64,000 nucleotides of DNA from Sipunculus nudus (GCA_026874595.1 CM049322.1:52419386-52483385); one strand, 5' to 3'; shown: positions 1 to 11,763, counted from the stretch's first letter. Numbers and translations are program-made. Notes: generated by a model from the sequence alone, not told the origin.

Positions 1-1300
1 TCATGCATACAAGAGGGACGCCATGTCCATATTCCTTTTACTCTAATTATATTTATAAATACCTATATTTACATTTATATATTTAAATATATCTAATACG
101 CATGCTAAATCTGTAGATGACAGCGGTGATATTATGCATACAATGGGGAACGCCGTGGAAAAGGGTTGATATATTTTCCAAAACAGAAAAAGAATGTTGG
201 TTTAGGCCTAAAATGTTTGTTTGGTGGTCAGAATACAAACTAAAGTTTTAAGACCAATACATACAATGGAGACGTGGAAATTTAACTTTGCTTCAATAAC
301 GCAAAATTATTTAAATGTGCAATAATAAACATTGTGACTGACGGTTGGTTAGGCTTACAGGAAGTACGGTTTTAGATAAATAGAAACGTTGCATGTTTGA
401 TCAACATCTTGACATGCAATACAATCAGTTTTATCGAATCCATTAGCATGCATTAGCTCAGTCACAAGCTCATCGCTGACAGGTACCAAAATATTGTGAA
501 GGGGAAACACTGTGGATTAGCCGAGATGAAAGGAAACAGCTGTCTATACTACTGTATCATTAAATATGTGATTCGATTCCCTTTGACAACATTAAGAAAT
601 GAGGCTTTTATATATGCTAATGCATGGCAGATTCTTTTCTGCATCTGTTAATGTATACAGTGCATGATTTAAAATGTATATTGACAATGCTGGTTAGTGT
701 ATCCTAGAGTGTATATGCTACCATCCTGCTGTCTCGGTTGTGTTGGACAAATAGAGTTTGTATTCATGGCATCTCTCCTATAAGTATTTATAAACTGGCG
801 TGATATATATATATATAGACAGACCTACTTTATCCTGGTCTAAGGGGCTTCACGACCTTCAGCTGGGTGACCGGCACCACTTGGTATGAGTATAGTACAT
901 TTGCCTTTTATATTCCTTTTTATATTGTATATTTGCCTTTTGAATTGTATATTTTCATAGTATATGTGTATTGTATATTTATATCATATGTGTATACTAC
1001 TGAAATGTTACTGTACCCAGGACCCTATTAAATATCAGCTTACTTGCAAATGGGCTTCCTGGTAAAATATCTGTGTATTAATTATAAACATTAAAACCAC
1101 AATAAACCTCTGTGCCCAAGATCAGTGTCAGTATTTAAATGTTCCCCCCGAATACGCAAAAAGCATAATCTCGTAATCTCGTAAAGTCTCGGCTTTTCAA
1201 ACCACGCCGTTAGCTTCATTCTCACAACATTCACCTGATGATCGGGTCGCATCCCGTGAAACAGACTGTAGTGAATTTACAGTGTTGTTTTTCTCCAGAG

Positions 1301-1301
<1 letters not shown>
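1..1301. other. Intergenic, AT-rich, no gene seen
   Basis: I see no convincing coding exon. The word ATGCATACAA followed by a short G-rich stretch recurs near 3, 134 and (degenerate) 259, spaced about 130 bp, and again near 2822; this hints at an old degenerate tandem or dispersed repeat. Confidence 0.4.

Positions 1302-1369
<68 letters not shown>
1302..1369. repeat. (TA)n microsatellite
   Basis: Uninterrupted TA dinucleotide tract of about 34 units. It directly abuts the inverted-repeat element that starts at 1370. Confidence 0.95.
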
Positions 1370-1370
<1 letters not shown>

Positions 1371-1725
1371 CAGGATGAAGACGCCTTAGTGTTGACTAAC
1401 TGTTTAATTCAACCACGAGCTTTCGAAGCTTATAGCTTCTTCATCAGGTGTCAAGTGGAAAGGTATAGAAATCGGCTGTATATATATATATGTTAGATGA
1501 ACAATTTCTAATGACCATAATGCATGGTATAGTGTAATGGATCTGTGATAGGCTTCTCTGAATTTGTACCATGTTGACCCAGGTTCGGAGTGTGTCATTG
1601 TTTTATACCCATAATGCTAGGTTATAATTGTCCGGGTTATGTTACATACTGAATTAAACAGTCAACACTAAGGCGTCTTCAACCTGTTATCTATACACTA
1701 AGAGACTAACACGGCTACACGCATC
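1370..1725. mobile_element. Head-to-head inverted pair of a short retroelement-like unit (Penelope/hammerhead-like)
   Basis: Positions 1369-1411 and 1650-1688 are near-perfect inverted copies of each other, built around GACGCCTTAGTGTTGACT. Read on the - strand, the left copy has CTGATGA (1441-1447), a 5-bp hairpin GAAGC/GCTTC with a 5-nt loop, then GAAA (1421-1424). This order resembles the conserved core of hammerhead ribozymes, which are known in the terminal repeats of Penelope-like elements. The right copy ends in AGACTAACACGGCTACAC (from about 1703) before a (TC)n tract. I did not find the stem III and cleavage-site bases of an active ribozyme, so the assignment is tentative. No reverse transcriptase ORF is present. 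Confidence 0.5.
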
Positions 1726-1760
1726 CTCTCTCTCTCTTTCTCTATCTCTATCTCTCTTTC

Positions 1761-1814
<54 letters not shown>
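1726..1814. repeat. (TC)n / (TA)n compound microsatellite
   Basis: Imperfect TCTCTC and TCTATC tract running into TATATA. It forms the outer edge of the right copy of the preceding inverted element. Confidence 0.9.
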
Positions 1815-3186
1815 AAGTATAACAACATCTTTTTTTATAATTTTTGCACGGTTGGGTGTCTTTGGTCCAATGCTACCTGGCGAATACAATAGTGGAACGA
1901 TTGTTCACTAAACGATATCGCTGTGGCTGAATTGCAGTCACCTAATGAACCAATAAGGCGAAACTGGTAGCAGTATCTAATATATAATTTTATATATATT
2001 ACTAATAAAATGTTTTATTACTATCTAAACTCATAGAACAAGCGATGCAATGGCGTATACGTGTACAGAGTGTTGGTGTTTCGAAATTTCCTCATCGTTA
2101 TATTTTATTGGAATATTGCAACAACACGGCAACATTAAAATAATTCATTGATTTTAATTTTTTATATTTTGTTAAATGATAACTGTTCCTTACAAAATGA
2201 CCGCTAATACGTCTACCTACACTTGTATACAAATATATTGAGTGATTCCTGCACCAGTAGTTCAATAGCCGTCCAATAAGATTGCTATTGCATATGGGCG
2301 TTCTCCCAGTATTTATATGCAAACTGTTTAGCATATATATGCAAATATATGCAAACTCATATATTAAGTTAAAAGATTGTGCACATGTTACTCTAAGCTT
2401 TTTTGAATTTTAAGATTACATAATAGCATTTATTATTGAAACACTACGGTTTGAAGGCATGTGGACATAAGTTTGGAATTATGACAAACCTATTATGATG
2501 GAAATATAAAAAAAATATAATTTCAATTGGACGTGTCATTGTAAATGATGTTTGTAAAGTTTTATTTTATAATGATGTACCTTAGGGATAAAAAGAAAAA
2601 ATTTAGTAAACCAGAAAAAAAATTCTTTAATAAACATTCATAACAGAATATTCATTATGAAAATCTATTAAAAAATCGATATTCTTCGACCAGATACTAC
2701 ACAAAGAAAGGAAAATATGTCAGTAATTATATATGTTACAATATAACCTTTTGTGTTTGCCTTTGACAATGCATTCACACAGTGTATGATGTAAATGGTA
2801 AGAACTATGGTATGGAAACATTATGCATACAATCCAGATACATCATAGAAAGGAGACAAAACAAGAACAACCATTATGAAACAAAGAGGCGTACTATTGA
2901 CACTCAGGTGAGATAAAATTAAATGTAATTATACATATTGTTTTTATTTATTCATATACTGATAGTTTACAATAGTCCCATATTTCTGTAACAACATTCT
3001 TGTTCATATTTTAATGTTTAGCTGAGTGTTTGCAGAGCGGAATGATGACTGCTCAAAATAAGGTAATTAAACATTTTGGGAAATGGTTCACTTCTCATTC
3101 GCCATGACGTACATAATATGTATACCTTTACGAATATGTACTTGGCAAGTAGTCATAGAAGTTCCGTTTGATCGTATCAAAAGTTA
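1815..3186. other. Intergenic, no feature recognised
   Basis: AT-rich sequence with frequent stops in all frames. Short ORFs here have no recognisable domain. Confidence 0.4.
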
Positions 3187-3300
3187 ACCTACCGTAATTT
3201 CTTGATCAGACGCCCGGGTGTTTATTTTTTTACAGACCCTTCTTTTACACGGCGTCTAAACAAGGCCGGCTTCTATTTAAGGCCGGTGTTTATAAAAAAA
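3187..3300. repeat. Possible MITE end
   Basis: The stretch beginning ACCGTAATTTCTTGAT, followed by GACGCCCGGGTG and later GGCGTCTA and AAGGCCGG words, looks like the terminal part of an interspersed element. The opposite end was not located, so this is weak. Confidence 0.25.
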
Positions 3301-4348
3301 AAGATACATTATCAGGCTCATCAGACAAAACTATAAAAAAGGGAACACGTCGAAACCATAAACCCGCCGGTCACTATTCATAAGGGACACAATTGAAAAT
3401 ACCACCGGTACACGGATTATGTTCACGAAATCTCCTTTGATGCCAGAGGGATATGTCACATGCACAATCTTTACAATCACGCGCCATAATAATAATTTAC
3501 GGGGAATCACGGAGAGAGAGTGCAGCTGTCCACAGGAATCTCTTCGCGCGGGCCTCAAGAAACCAGGTACCCCAGTATTTTATGTGGCTGTTCCATTTAT
3601 TTTCACCGCGTGAGTTGGTAACATTATTTCCCACTAAACAGGGGTGGCTTTGCCATCAACTGTGCACCGCGTACAATTGGTAATATTTGTTCAATCGAAA
3701 TACGGGCGGTTGTTTTGTATAACAGCATATAAATGATACTTTCCTTCCGACTTTTAACTCATTCAGCTTGACACAGCTTAATCAAACTTTTTCTTTTTCA
3801 AGCTGGACTGCCAGGAAAATTCCACTGAACTTTTAAGATTTTCCCAGATGCGTGTTTTTGTTATCATCGGACACGCAATTAAAAAGCGTTAAAATGAAAG
3901 CAAGGAGCGTAATTTGGCTTGAAAGTATTTATAAATTGTACCGCATCATACCATCATTTAGTGTCTTCATGTAACACTAATGGGCACCCGAATGTATTTG
4001 AACAGCTTTGTTCAACCATCCATGAGGTAGAATCTCACCGTACAAAGTTGTACCGCTTGTGTCAAGCGGTACTATTGTTGCCCAGCTTGACAGCAGTGCT
4101 AGTGTTAGCCTTCTCACTGCTAAGGGATTTGTGTAGCGTTTATTAGGAACGGTGATCGGCTTTAATCATAATGGACAAATCGGGAATATTTGGGGTACCT
4201 TATGAAAAGAGACATGCACGTAAGAAAAAAAGAGAAAGATTTATAGAGAAATTCAACATATAATAAACACAAACCAAAATTCATTCAACAATCTCCGGTC
4301 AATTTGACCAGTAAATGTACCAATTATTTGGTATCACATAATATATAT
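3301..4348. other. Intergenic, no gene recognised
   Basis: Several 60-80 codon ORFs occur on both strands but none shows a domain, good splice context or signal peptide that I can defend. The ORF at 3919-4146 ends in a hydrophobic stretch but has no other support as the missing first exon of the lectin gene. Confidence 0.35.
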
Positions 4349-4908
4349 CACAGGCGCTTGAATCGCTATTTGTGTTGATCTTGAATAGATACACAAGGGC
4401 GGCATCCAAGTCTGCGGACGAGTCTGTATCCATTAAGCGACGAACAGACAGATTTATCCCAGATTACTATTTCCATCATTATCAACCAATCAGGTGTTAG
4501 GTTCCAGGGGGGAATCCTTACTGCTGACCAAGATACATGGGGATTTCCTTGTTTGGGGTAACAGCTGCTTAATGGATGCAGACTAGTTACAAATAAGAGC
4601 TCATTACACGTGGTACACTGTGTGTATTGGAATTGTTGATGCTTTTATAGAAAGAAGAACTGGTCATTTTACCACTCTAAGTTTCTTCCCTCGAAAATCT
4701 TTGTAATATTTGGGAATTTCCATTGATTTCTTGTATTATCGCCTACCCGTCCGCAGACTTGGATGCCGGCCTTGTGTATCTTTTATATAAACAAGTACCG
4801 GCAAACGATATAACATGGTTTAAAGCTCATTAAACGGTAGGGGATTGTTGTTAAGGTAAATTGAACACTATTTAAACCAAGATCAACACAAATAGCGATT
4901 CAAGCGCC

Positions 4909-4912
<4 letters not shown>
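4349..4912. mobile_element. Foldback element with perfect 35-bp ends
   Basis: The outer arms 4349-4383 and 4878-4912 are perfect reverse complements over 35 bp, beginning CACAGGCGCTTGAATCGC. Inside them, 4388-4420 pairs with 4748-4780 (one mismatch in 33), and 4421-4438 pairs with 4569-4586 (one mismatch). On the left the three blocks are contiguous; on the right they are separated by about 160 and 97 bp, so the right arm has gained sequence or the left has lost it. The right end abuts (TA)n at 4915. There is no transposase ORF. Confidence 0.75.

Positions 4913-4914
<2 letters not shown>

Positions 4915-4981
<67 letters not shown>
4915..4981. repeat. (TA)n microsatellite
   Basis: TA tract of about 33 units directly after the right end of the foldback element. 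Confidence 0.95.
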
Positions 4982-4984
<3 letters not shown>

Positions 4985-5841
4985 CGCATTTCAATTCCTG
5001 TTCTCATTATAAATATGAATGTGAAACGACATCTAACATGAAAGTTTACTTTTGTGAAATATCGGTCGAAAGAATGAAACACCAATATATGCCCTTTTGG
5101 CTAGGAAAAAAAGGGAAATAATTATGGTTAACTTACACACGTGGCAAAATACTATTGTGGGTAGACATATAGGAGGCCGGGCACCTGTTTTACACAGATA
5201 AAACAACTTAAGCCTTTATTTATATCAGCTATAGTCTGCAGTTATTTGAGCTGCAAAGTGAAAAGATATACATACTGACCACTTAACCAAATGTTGTACC
5301 CCTAGGTTACACATTCCCTGATTCTGCCGTTTACGTTGGAGATGCCCATGAAGAAAATATAAACCCCTAGGCTATACGCATGCTGCTGCTCCTATGGAGT
5401 AGAATTCTCTGCCAAAATCACTGAGACAAATTGACAAACAGTTCTGCTTTACAAAACACTTAAGTCACACTTTTCGCTCAGGCTTAATTATGCAGACAGG
5501 ATGGTTTGTGAACAGAAACTGAGTACAGTGTTCCAAGAAATTTGTGGTTAACATAAATGAATACGTACCTATTTTATAGCAAACCCTTCAGTTCCTATAG
5601 TACAAGGTTTCTTTATGGGTTTGTGATGGTAGATGTCTACTGGAACATCTGAGATTTCTTGAAAGAGATACGATAAGTATCTACCTGACAACTCTTACCT
5701 TTAATATTAAATCATATTCACCATGTGTACAAACAAGTATATAAACATTTATAATTGTAAGAGATATTTTATGTTTGAGAGAACCTCCAGTAGAACCTCA
5801 ACGGGAACTATTCGTCACCGTTCTGGATATATATATATATA

Positions 5842-5880
<39 letters not shown>

Positions 5881-7073
5881 TATATAGGATAAACAGATTT
5901 TACTATATCACTGTCGTAATTTTCTATATAAAAATATAAACAATGAACATCAGGCAATGGACTTTCACATGCATTTACCATAACACTCCATGCCTGCCCA
6001 GATCCCAGGTTTGTCCAAATGTGCTCAAATTGTTTCAAATGAAGGTATTGTAGAGAGTTAAAGAATGTACATTAAGCAATGGCAGCCTTAATTTGCAAAT
6101 AATTTGCACACGAAATAAACGATGGTTAATATGTGTTTTTTTCGTGAATCTATGACAATGTTTGCGTACATCTAGGTAATGTTTGGCTTATCATCATGAA
6201 TACTTATTGAAATATTTAAGAACCAGAACTTTCATCACTGATGGTCCTTATTTGCATATTGAAGTTTCAACTAAACCCATTTTAATATAATGTCATTTGA
6301 TTCTTTGATCTAGGTCCAGTCACAAAATTCAACCAATTATCACGGTGTGTTCTTGTGATAATGGAGAAAGTGTAATTTTCGTCGATGGCGGCCCTAATTT
6401 GCAAATAGTAAAAAACATGCCCAAGGTCGTTGTCCGTACAAAAAATTTTAAAACGTATATCAGTGGACCCCTACCTTCACAAATTCACAAAACCTTGCAA
6501 TCTAGACAATACACAGGTAGCCCTCTCAACTCCACTAAACCTTTAATTCCGGCTATCAAATCCGCTCTAGATGCTCAGTATCGAAAGTTTTCATGACAAG
6601 AAAACCCTGTCTTCTTTCATTCTGGTATGTTCATGATTTCCTTGTTAATTTGGACGGAATATGAACAGAAATGACACTGAGCGATGAAAGAGTTCATGCG
6701 AGGGAGACTGTCTTTCGCCTGTCGGCAATCTGAACGTTTCAGGAAGTAAAGATTTGTACGCTCATGAATATAGCTGATATACTTAGTAGTTTCATTGGAG
6801 AGTTTAGTGGTTTGTAGAGCTTTGCAGTGACAAAAAAGTACCTACCCACATTTATATTTGTCACGCAGGCCACCGACTTGGGCACTAAGAAAATGCCCTA
6901 AGGAAGAGAAAAGGCCAAGAATATCCAGAAGCGTTAACGTTATGAAAAAAAAAAATTAAAGACGGGCTATAAATACTCACAAGAACCAATGTGTTCCGTT
7001 TACAGGTCAAATCAAACGACTACAATTCTTTCTTTGTGAGTTCCTGTTCTAAACGCCTTTGACATGCCGAATC
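4982..7073. other. Intergenic with a (TA)n tract at 5827-5879
   Basis: No gene recognised. An 83-codon open frame at 6345-6596 begins at GTG rather than ATG and shows no domain. Confidence 0.4.
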
Positions 7074-7232
7074 CAGGGGCGGATCCATCATATTTGAACC
7101 AGGGGTCCAACCCAGGAGGACTTATGACACAACCTAAGAGAAAGGTCTCCCGGTTCGGAAAAGAATAGGTCCATTCCGCAAAATTTTTGCCTGATTTCCT
7201 AAAAAAAAATGCAGGGGCTGTCCTGGATACAT
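7074..7232. repeat. GGCGGATCC-type MITE remnant
   Basis: The left side has CAGGGGCGGATCCATC and the right side has GTCCTGGATAC. A comparable but clearer element lies at 47012-47203. The ends are degraded, so the boundaries are approximate. Confidence 0.35.
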
Positions 7233-7849
7233 CTCTGTGAACCTACGTTTCATTTCATTTGCAACGCTGTAACGAGCCTGCTGATAATTTCATATAGACT
7301 TTTTTCCGAGGCTGAACGGGATGATTAAAAAAAACAAGAAATAGGAATACAAAGAGAATAGGGAAAAAATACGTTTTAATTGCATTTAAATGGGTTTCCA
7401 AGTAGCCAATACATTTTACACACAGGCCAAATATTTACTTGGTTGTCTATTGTGACACTGGTATTATAACTAGCATCTCGTTATCACTAACTTGATTTCC
7501 ATAATAGTATGAACCACACAATTGTTACTATACAAGAAATGTAAAATAATATAGTTTGACATCATTCTTGTCAAAATGCTAAACAGCTGAGAAGCGCGAA
7601 AAGTCTGAAAAGTGTACCAACTTTGTTTTATTAAATGTGTTGGCTAAAACAAAGCTTATGAAATGCAGCTGAAAGAATAAAGCATTAGAGTGGATTAGTT
7701 TTACGTCTGCATGAATGTTTCCTAGTGTTAATACACGAACTACTTCCCCTGTTAGTTTCGTCCGATGAATGCACGGGTGGACAAGTTAAATGTAAAATTA
7801 ACTCACATATTCTATAATACGCAAATACATGTTGAATCCTATATTTTAG

Positions 7850-8041
7850 ACAAGGAACTGAAACGCGTGTACCGTAAGAGAATGACGAGGGAACATTGTG
7901 CAGATATATGCAACGCACAAGATTTGCCGAGGTGCGGGAGATTCGAATTGAGAAAAGACGCCTATATTCTGGTGACTGATAGACCACTGCAGTACCCACC
8001 TGCGTGCCACTTGGAGACAGACTCCAACACCAACAGCTACT
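7850..8041 (+). CDS. Exon: PAN/apple-like cysteine module
   Basis: The exon is 192 nt, phase 1 at both ends. It contains REHCADICNAQ, then LPRCGRFELRKD, then ACHLETD: a C-x3-C, C, C spacing followed by an aromatic/charged strand, as in PAN/apple domains. The acceptor AG is at 7848-7849 and the donor is a perfect GTAAGT at 8042. The domain call is by eye and moderate in strength. Confidence 0.65.
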
Positions 8042-10649
8042 GTAAGTCTTATAAATGTTATATAACTCGTTCTTGGGTAACAAATCGGATTAGTTGCTGC
8101 AACATATAAAGTTTGGATGCAACCGGAAAATTCCCGACGGATGGGTCTGGTTACATTAGAATATTTCAAAATTCATGAATCAATGGAGCATTTCCATCAG
8201 CGTGTGCACTAAGAGTATCGGTCATCTGCTTGGTTCGTTACCATGGTATCAAGCATGGCTGTTTCTGTTAGAATGCAAAAGAAAGGGACAATATAAAAAA
8301 TGCTGGTTTTTGTTAGAATGCAAAAAAAAAATATATTATTATTATCATATTAAATTTGATACTTACGATATTTCTTCGTTGATTTAACCGAACCGTTGTG
8401 TCAGTTATCGCTTACAGATGTCACCGGTGAGTTGTGAGAGGTCTATTCCGTCATGATTTATTCAAGAGACATGACCGGTGCCTGTAATGATACATTACAG
8501 AGTTCCAGGCAATGCTTAGCATAAAATGTCCATTAATAGCATAGTTATAAATAAATACTTATGGTTTATTTTTAACTTTCGAACGAAGGAAAAAAAAGTG
8601 GAATCGGGGTTCAAGTTGATCACGTTGAAGGTATAATACCTGTTAGTGCCACTCAAAGCCAAAGAAATAAAAAATGTTCAGGTTAGCTCCAGATTACCCG
8701 ATACTGAGACCAAGACGAGAAGTCAGATGTGCTGACAGATAAGCAGCAACCACACCAACCCCGCGACGTACATCTGAACCCCCCCCCCCCCCTCATCAGC
8801 ATGCAGTCAGTTTCAAAACAAGCCCAGAACCTATATAACGAACGATGGCAGAGCGATCTTTTTTCATTAGCTTTTCATACATATTAATATGAGGGCAGGA
8901 GACAAAATTACATAAACTGCAAAGAACATGCACGTTACCACAAACATGCACACATGTGAATACAACTATATATATTTATATACACACAAAACATTATGTT
9001 TGTAATTTTGTGAAATAGATAGACCCTACCTGCTGTTGCGTCTGACTCTTTCAGACTGTCCAGACAGATTCAGTCACTTATTCCCGTCTGACAGTGGTTA
9101 TTCCTGTTACAATTACCTGCCTGTAGCCGTGACCTGGGATAGCGCCAACGACGTGTGCGCAAGATACTCGAGTGTCCTGGTCAGTATTGAGACAGAGGAT
9201 GAACAGCGCCACCTGGAGAAAATGCTAGAAGAAATGGATCCTTTGGGTAAAGATTTCTGAATGAATAAAAAAAAAAAACACAATTCGGCCTCTGTTTCTT
9301 AGGGGGAGGGCACGGGGTTCGTGGGTTCGAATCACAGCCGAGCCGATGAGATTTTTCACTGTCGGCCCCCACCCAGGGTTCCTCGGTGCCATGACCTGTG
9401 ATTCAGACGATAAAACACCTATGGCCCACAGGTTATGTAGTCACGGGTCTGGTTAACACCATGCAGGATAAAAATGAGAGGAAGCGTGTGATACTGCCCT
9501 GTTAAGTAATCCAAAACCGGAATGGAATTATGCTTATGTACATATACTTTGTTAAGCTGGCATTAAACAAGTCAGACAGTTACCACCTACAAAAAAATAT
9601 AAAAATTAAAGATCTGCATCCAAATGAATAAATGTCCTCGCCCTCCCCCCCCCCCCCCCCATGGGAACACCAATTTAAAAAACGCTCTGTGACCAAACTG
9701 GGCACCGCCACTCCTTGGTGCTTGGCGCTTGACCGTGACCTGTCTTATCAATATGGTCGCAAGGGCAAACTCACTGATTTTCTTTTACGAATATTTGAGA
9801 GAACGGAGACAACCATGAGGGGATCAGTGCTTTCCAATTTCAGAATCCAGTTATATCTAATAAAGCTTCCAGGCATATATTTTGAAATCGTTTTGAAATA
9901 ACTTTTAGATAATGCTTTGATTTTTCTGAAAATGGCCTCCTTCAGATTATTTGTGGTAATAACTTTCAGACCAATCAGACACCTGATATGGCCCATGCTG
10001 GGCTTCCACTAGGAGGAAGTCGCGAGCGCGGGGCCCTAATTGAGGACTTTTTTGGTCCCAAACTTCTAGTCTCTTTTTACATTAAAATTAAAATACCTAT
10101 AGTAAATTAAAACAATATCTTTTTATTTTTTCACTTAAAACAATTATCAAACACCCATTAACTAGACATATGTATTCGCTTCCTTTTAACTGAAAGATAT
10201 ATTGCTACAATTTTCTTACTAGGAATTTCGGACTCTAAATTCTAACAATAAAACGATTAATTTTCTTTTTTCTTTCTTTTAGTGATATGGCAATTTCTCC
10301 TGCATTTTAAGCAAAGAATTTCTTCTTCTTTAAAACATTACTTTTTTTCTATTGTTCAGATTACATCAATTCATCTGGTCCTTCCTTCTATGATTCTTTG
10401 ACCGAGTATGTGTTTTTTTTAGATTACATCTATACATCTGGTAAAGGGGGACCACGAGAATTTGAATGGACAACGTCAAACGTTCCCATATCCTATCTGA
10501 ACTGGTACGGCTCTGAGCCCAACAACGGCGGAAAAGCGTGTATAACCCTACGGAGAACTTACAACTACGGCTGGATAGACAGCTCCTTCAGAACCAGGCG
10601 TAGCGTGCTCTGTGAAGTTGAGATACGCAATCAACAGGAAGATCGTTAA
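7850..10649 (+). CDS. PAN-like plus C-type lectin domain protein, 3 exons, 5' end missing
   Basis: Three exons, 7850-8041, 9055-9246 and 10423-10649, join in phase 1 at every junction. The acceptors are TTTTAG, CTTTCAG and TTTTAG; the donors are GTAAGT and GTAAAG. The first exon encodes a cysteine module reminiscent of PAN/apple domains. The second and third form a C-type lectin domain of the long form, with an extra N-terminal cysteine, WDSANDVC, an EPN triplet at 10515-10523 and the final cysteine pair near 10539 and 10611. EPN is the mannose-type Ca site 2 motif in this fold, but the usual WND is WID here (10572-10580), so sugar or calcium binding may be altered. The stop is TAA at 10647. 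A signal-peptide exon must lie upstream and was not identified. The protein is most likely secreted and may act in recognition or immunity, as many mollusc lectins do; that role is inferred. Confidence 0.8.
8042..9054 (+). other. Intron of the lectin gene
   Basis: The intron is 1013 bp with GT-AG borders. It contains a C-run at 8780-8793 and no other element I recognise. Confidence 0.65.
9055..9246 (+). CDS. Exon: N-terminal half of C-type lectin domain
   Basis: The exon is 192 nt, phase 1 at both ends, the same length as the exon before it. It reads CPDRF, SGYSCYNYL, WDSANDVCARY, then LVSIETEDEQRHLEKML, the standard first-helix and beta-strand pattern of the fold. The acceptor is CTTTCAG at 9048-9054 and the donor GTAAAG at 9247. 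Confidence 0.85.
9285..9582 (+). mobile_element. tRNA-derived SINE-like insertion in lectin intron
   Basis: A box B-like word, GTGGGTTCGAATCACA (about 9318-9333), is followed by a GATAAAACACC word and a tail with GTTAAGCTGGCATTAAAC near 9550. Box A is not clear, so the 5' end is uncertain. The insertion starts about 40 bp after the exon donor. Confidence 0.5.
10341..10422 (+). promoter_or_regulatory. Duplicated splice acceptor upstream of last lectin exon
   Basis: Two pyrimidine-rich acceptors, TTGTTCAG ending at 10359 and TTTTTTAG ending at 10422, are each followed by ATTACATC, then CATCTGG after a few bases. They lie 63 nt apart, so use of the first would add 21 codons in frame without a stop. 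This appears to be a local duplication of the exon start. Confidence 0.6.
10423..10649 (+). CDS. Exon: C-terminal half of C-type lectin domain and stop
   Basis: It reads YIYTSGKGG, EFEWTTSNVPISYLNWYGSEPNN, KACITL, then YGWIDSSF and VLCEVE, ending in a short polar tail and TAA. EPN and both C-terminal cysteines are present, with WID in place of WND. Confidence 0.85.
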
Positions 10650-11066
10650 ACCAAGGTCACACAGTACACGTGCATGTCCTGCACCTGACTTATTCTCCAC
10701 AAAGAGGTTATATCTATGAATGTCAGAGATAAACCTCCAACAAACTTTCATTCACACTGCACGCTTTTACGCCGAAATCGATCTTTTGCGCCGAAGAAGT
10801 GTAAATCACAAATATATATATACTGTTTAAGTGAATGGAGCAAATATAGAATAGGCATCGACAACACCCATTCCAAATATAACCAACAGAAGGTATTTGT
10901 CCGTGAAACATTTACATAGGCTATTGATAAACCTGTGGATCTATTTTGTGGTGTAATATCCGTAATGCGGTATTGTAAATGCAATCAGAAGCTTATGGAC
11001 GTAATTTCTTGGATAGTTTACTAGATGTAACTGTTTCCAGAAGTGTTGAAGATGTAACTGCAAGGT

Positions 11067-11072
11067 AATAAA
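11067..11072 (+). terminator. Possible poly(A) signal of lectin gene
   Basis: AATAAA lies 418 bp after the stop codon, with modest G/T richness downstream. Confidence 0.3.
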
Positions 11073-11330
11073 AGTGAGATATGGATCCTGTATACGTTTA
11101 TGTTATCTGTAAATCAAAGAATGCTATTACATATGATACTTTCATATAATCTGCTAATAACGAACAATTACTAAGATTTAATATAATTAATTTAATTAAT
11201 CAAATGATATTTATATATACTGTTTATGTTATTGCAATGTGAGCTCGTGAAAATGGAATCCTCACGTAACACTCAAGAGTGAAATTCGCGAAATTTCAAT
11301 ACCGTACCGCGAATATGAAGCCAACCACGG

Positions 11331-11349
11331 CACACACACACACACACAC

Positions 11350-11394
<45 letters not shown>
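11331..11394. repeat. (CA)n/(TA)n microsatellite
   Basis: CA tract with one CCCTC interruption, ending in TATATATATA. Confidence 0.95.
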
Positions 11395-11528
11395 CTACTT
11401 ACTTTGTAATATAATAAGAACACACTGAACCCATTCTTGACCATGACAGTCAGACTCATTAAGACCAAGATGTAGTATAATTAGTGGTGCTACATTGTCA
11501 TATATCTAAGATGTATATTAGTTTCTGG

Positions 11529-11534
11529 AATAAA
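11529..11534 (+). terminator. Possible distal poly(A) signal of lectin gene
   Basis: AATAAA is followed within 10-35 bp by a strongly G/T-rich stretch (GATTGTGTTGGGACTGG), the arrangement expected of a cleavage and polyadenylation site. Confidence 0.4.
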
Positions 11535-11763
11535 ATTTTGGATTGTGTTGGGACTGGTGGTTGTTCTTTATTGCTTTGTTTTATTCAAAATTTTCCTGGT
11601 TATTATGATGAAGAATTAAGTTTCAGCCAAATACACCAGAAACATTCCGCATGAAAAAAAAATAAGAGCTCCCTGGATTTTAGATAAATGCTTGTGTTTT
11701 TTGCCCAAATAAATAATCTTTCACTGCATTTAACGTGGATTAAGAATTCCTACAACTCATGGG

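Noticed and set aside
6345-6596. 83-codon frame upstream of the lectin exons
   Set aside because: Starts at GTG, no signal peptide or domain; cannot be shown to be the missing first exon.
7685-8169. Reverse-strand frames of 132 and 107 codons opposite the first lectin exon
   Set aside because: They are shadows of the + strand exon, which has matching splice sites, phase and domain.
9181-9372. 63-codon reverse frame across the lectin exon donor
   Set aside because: Overlaps the exon and SINE on the opposite strand and has no support.
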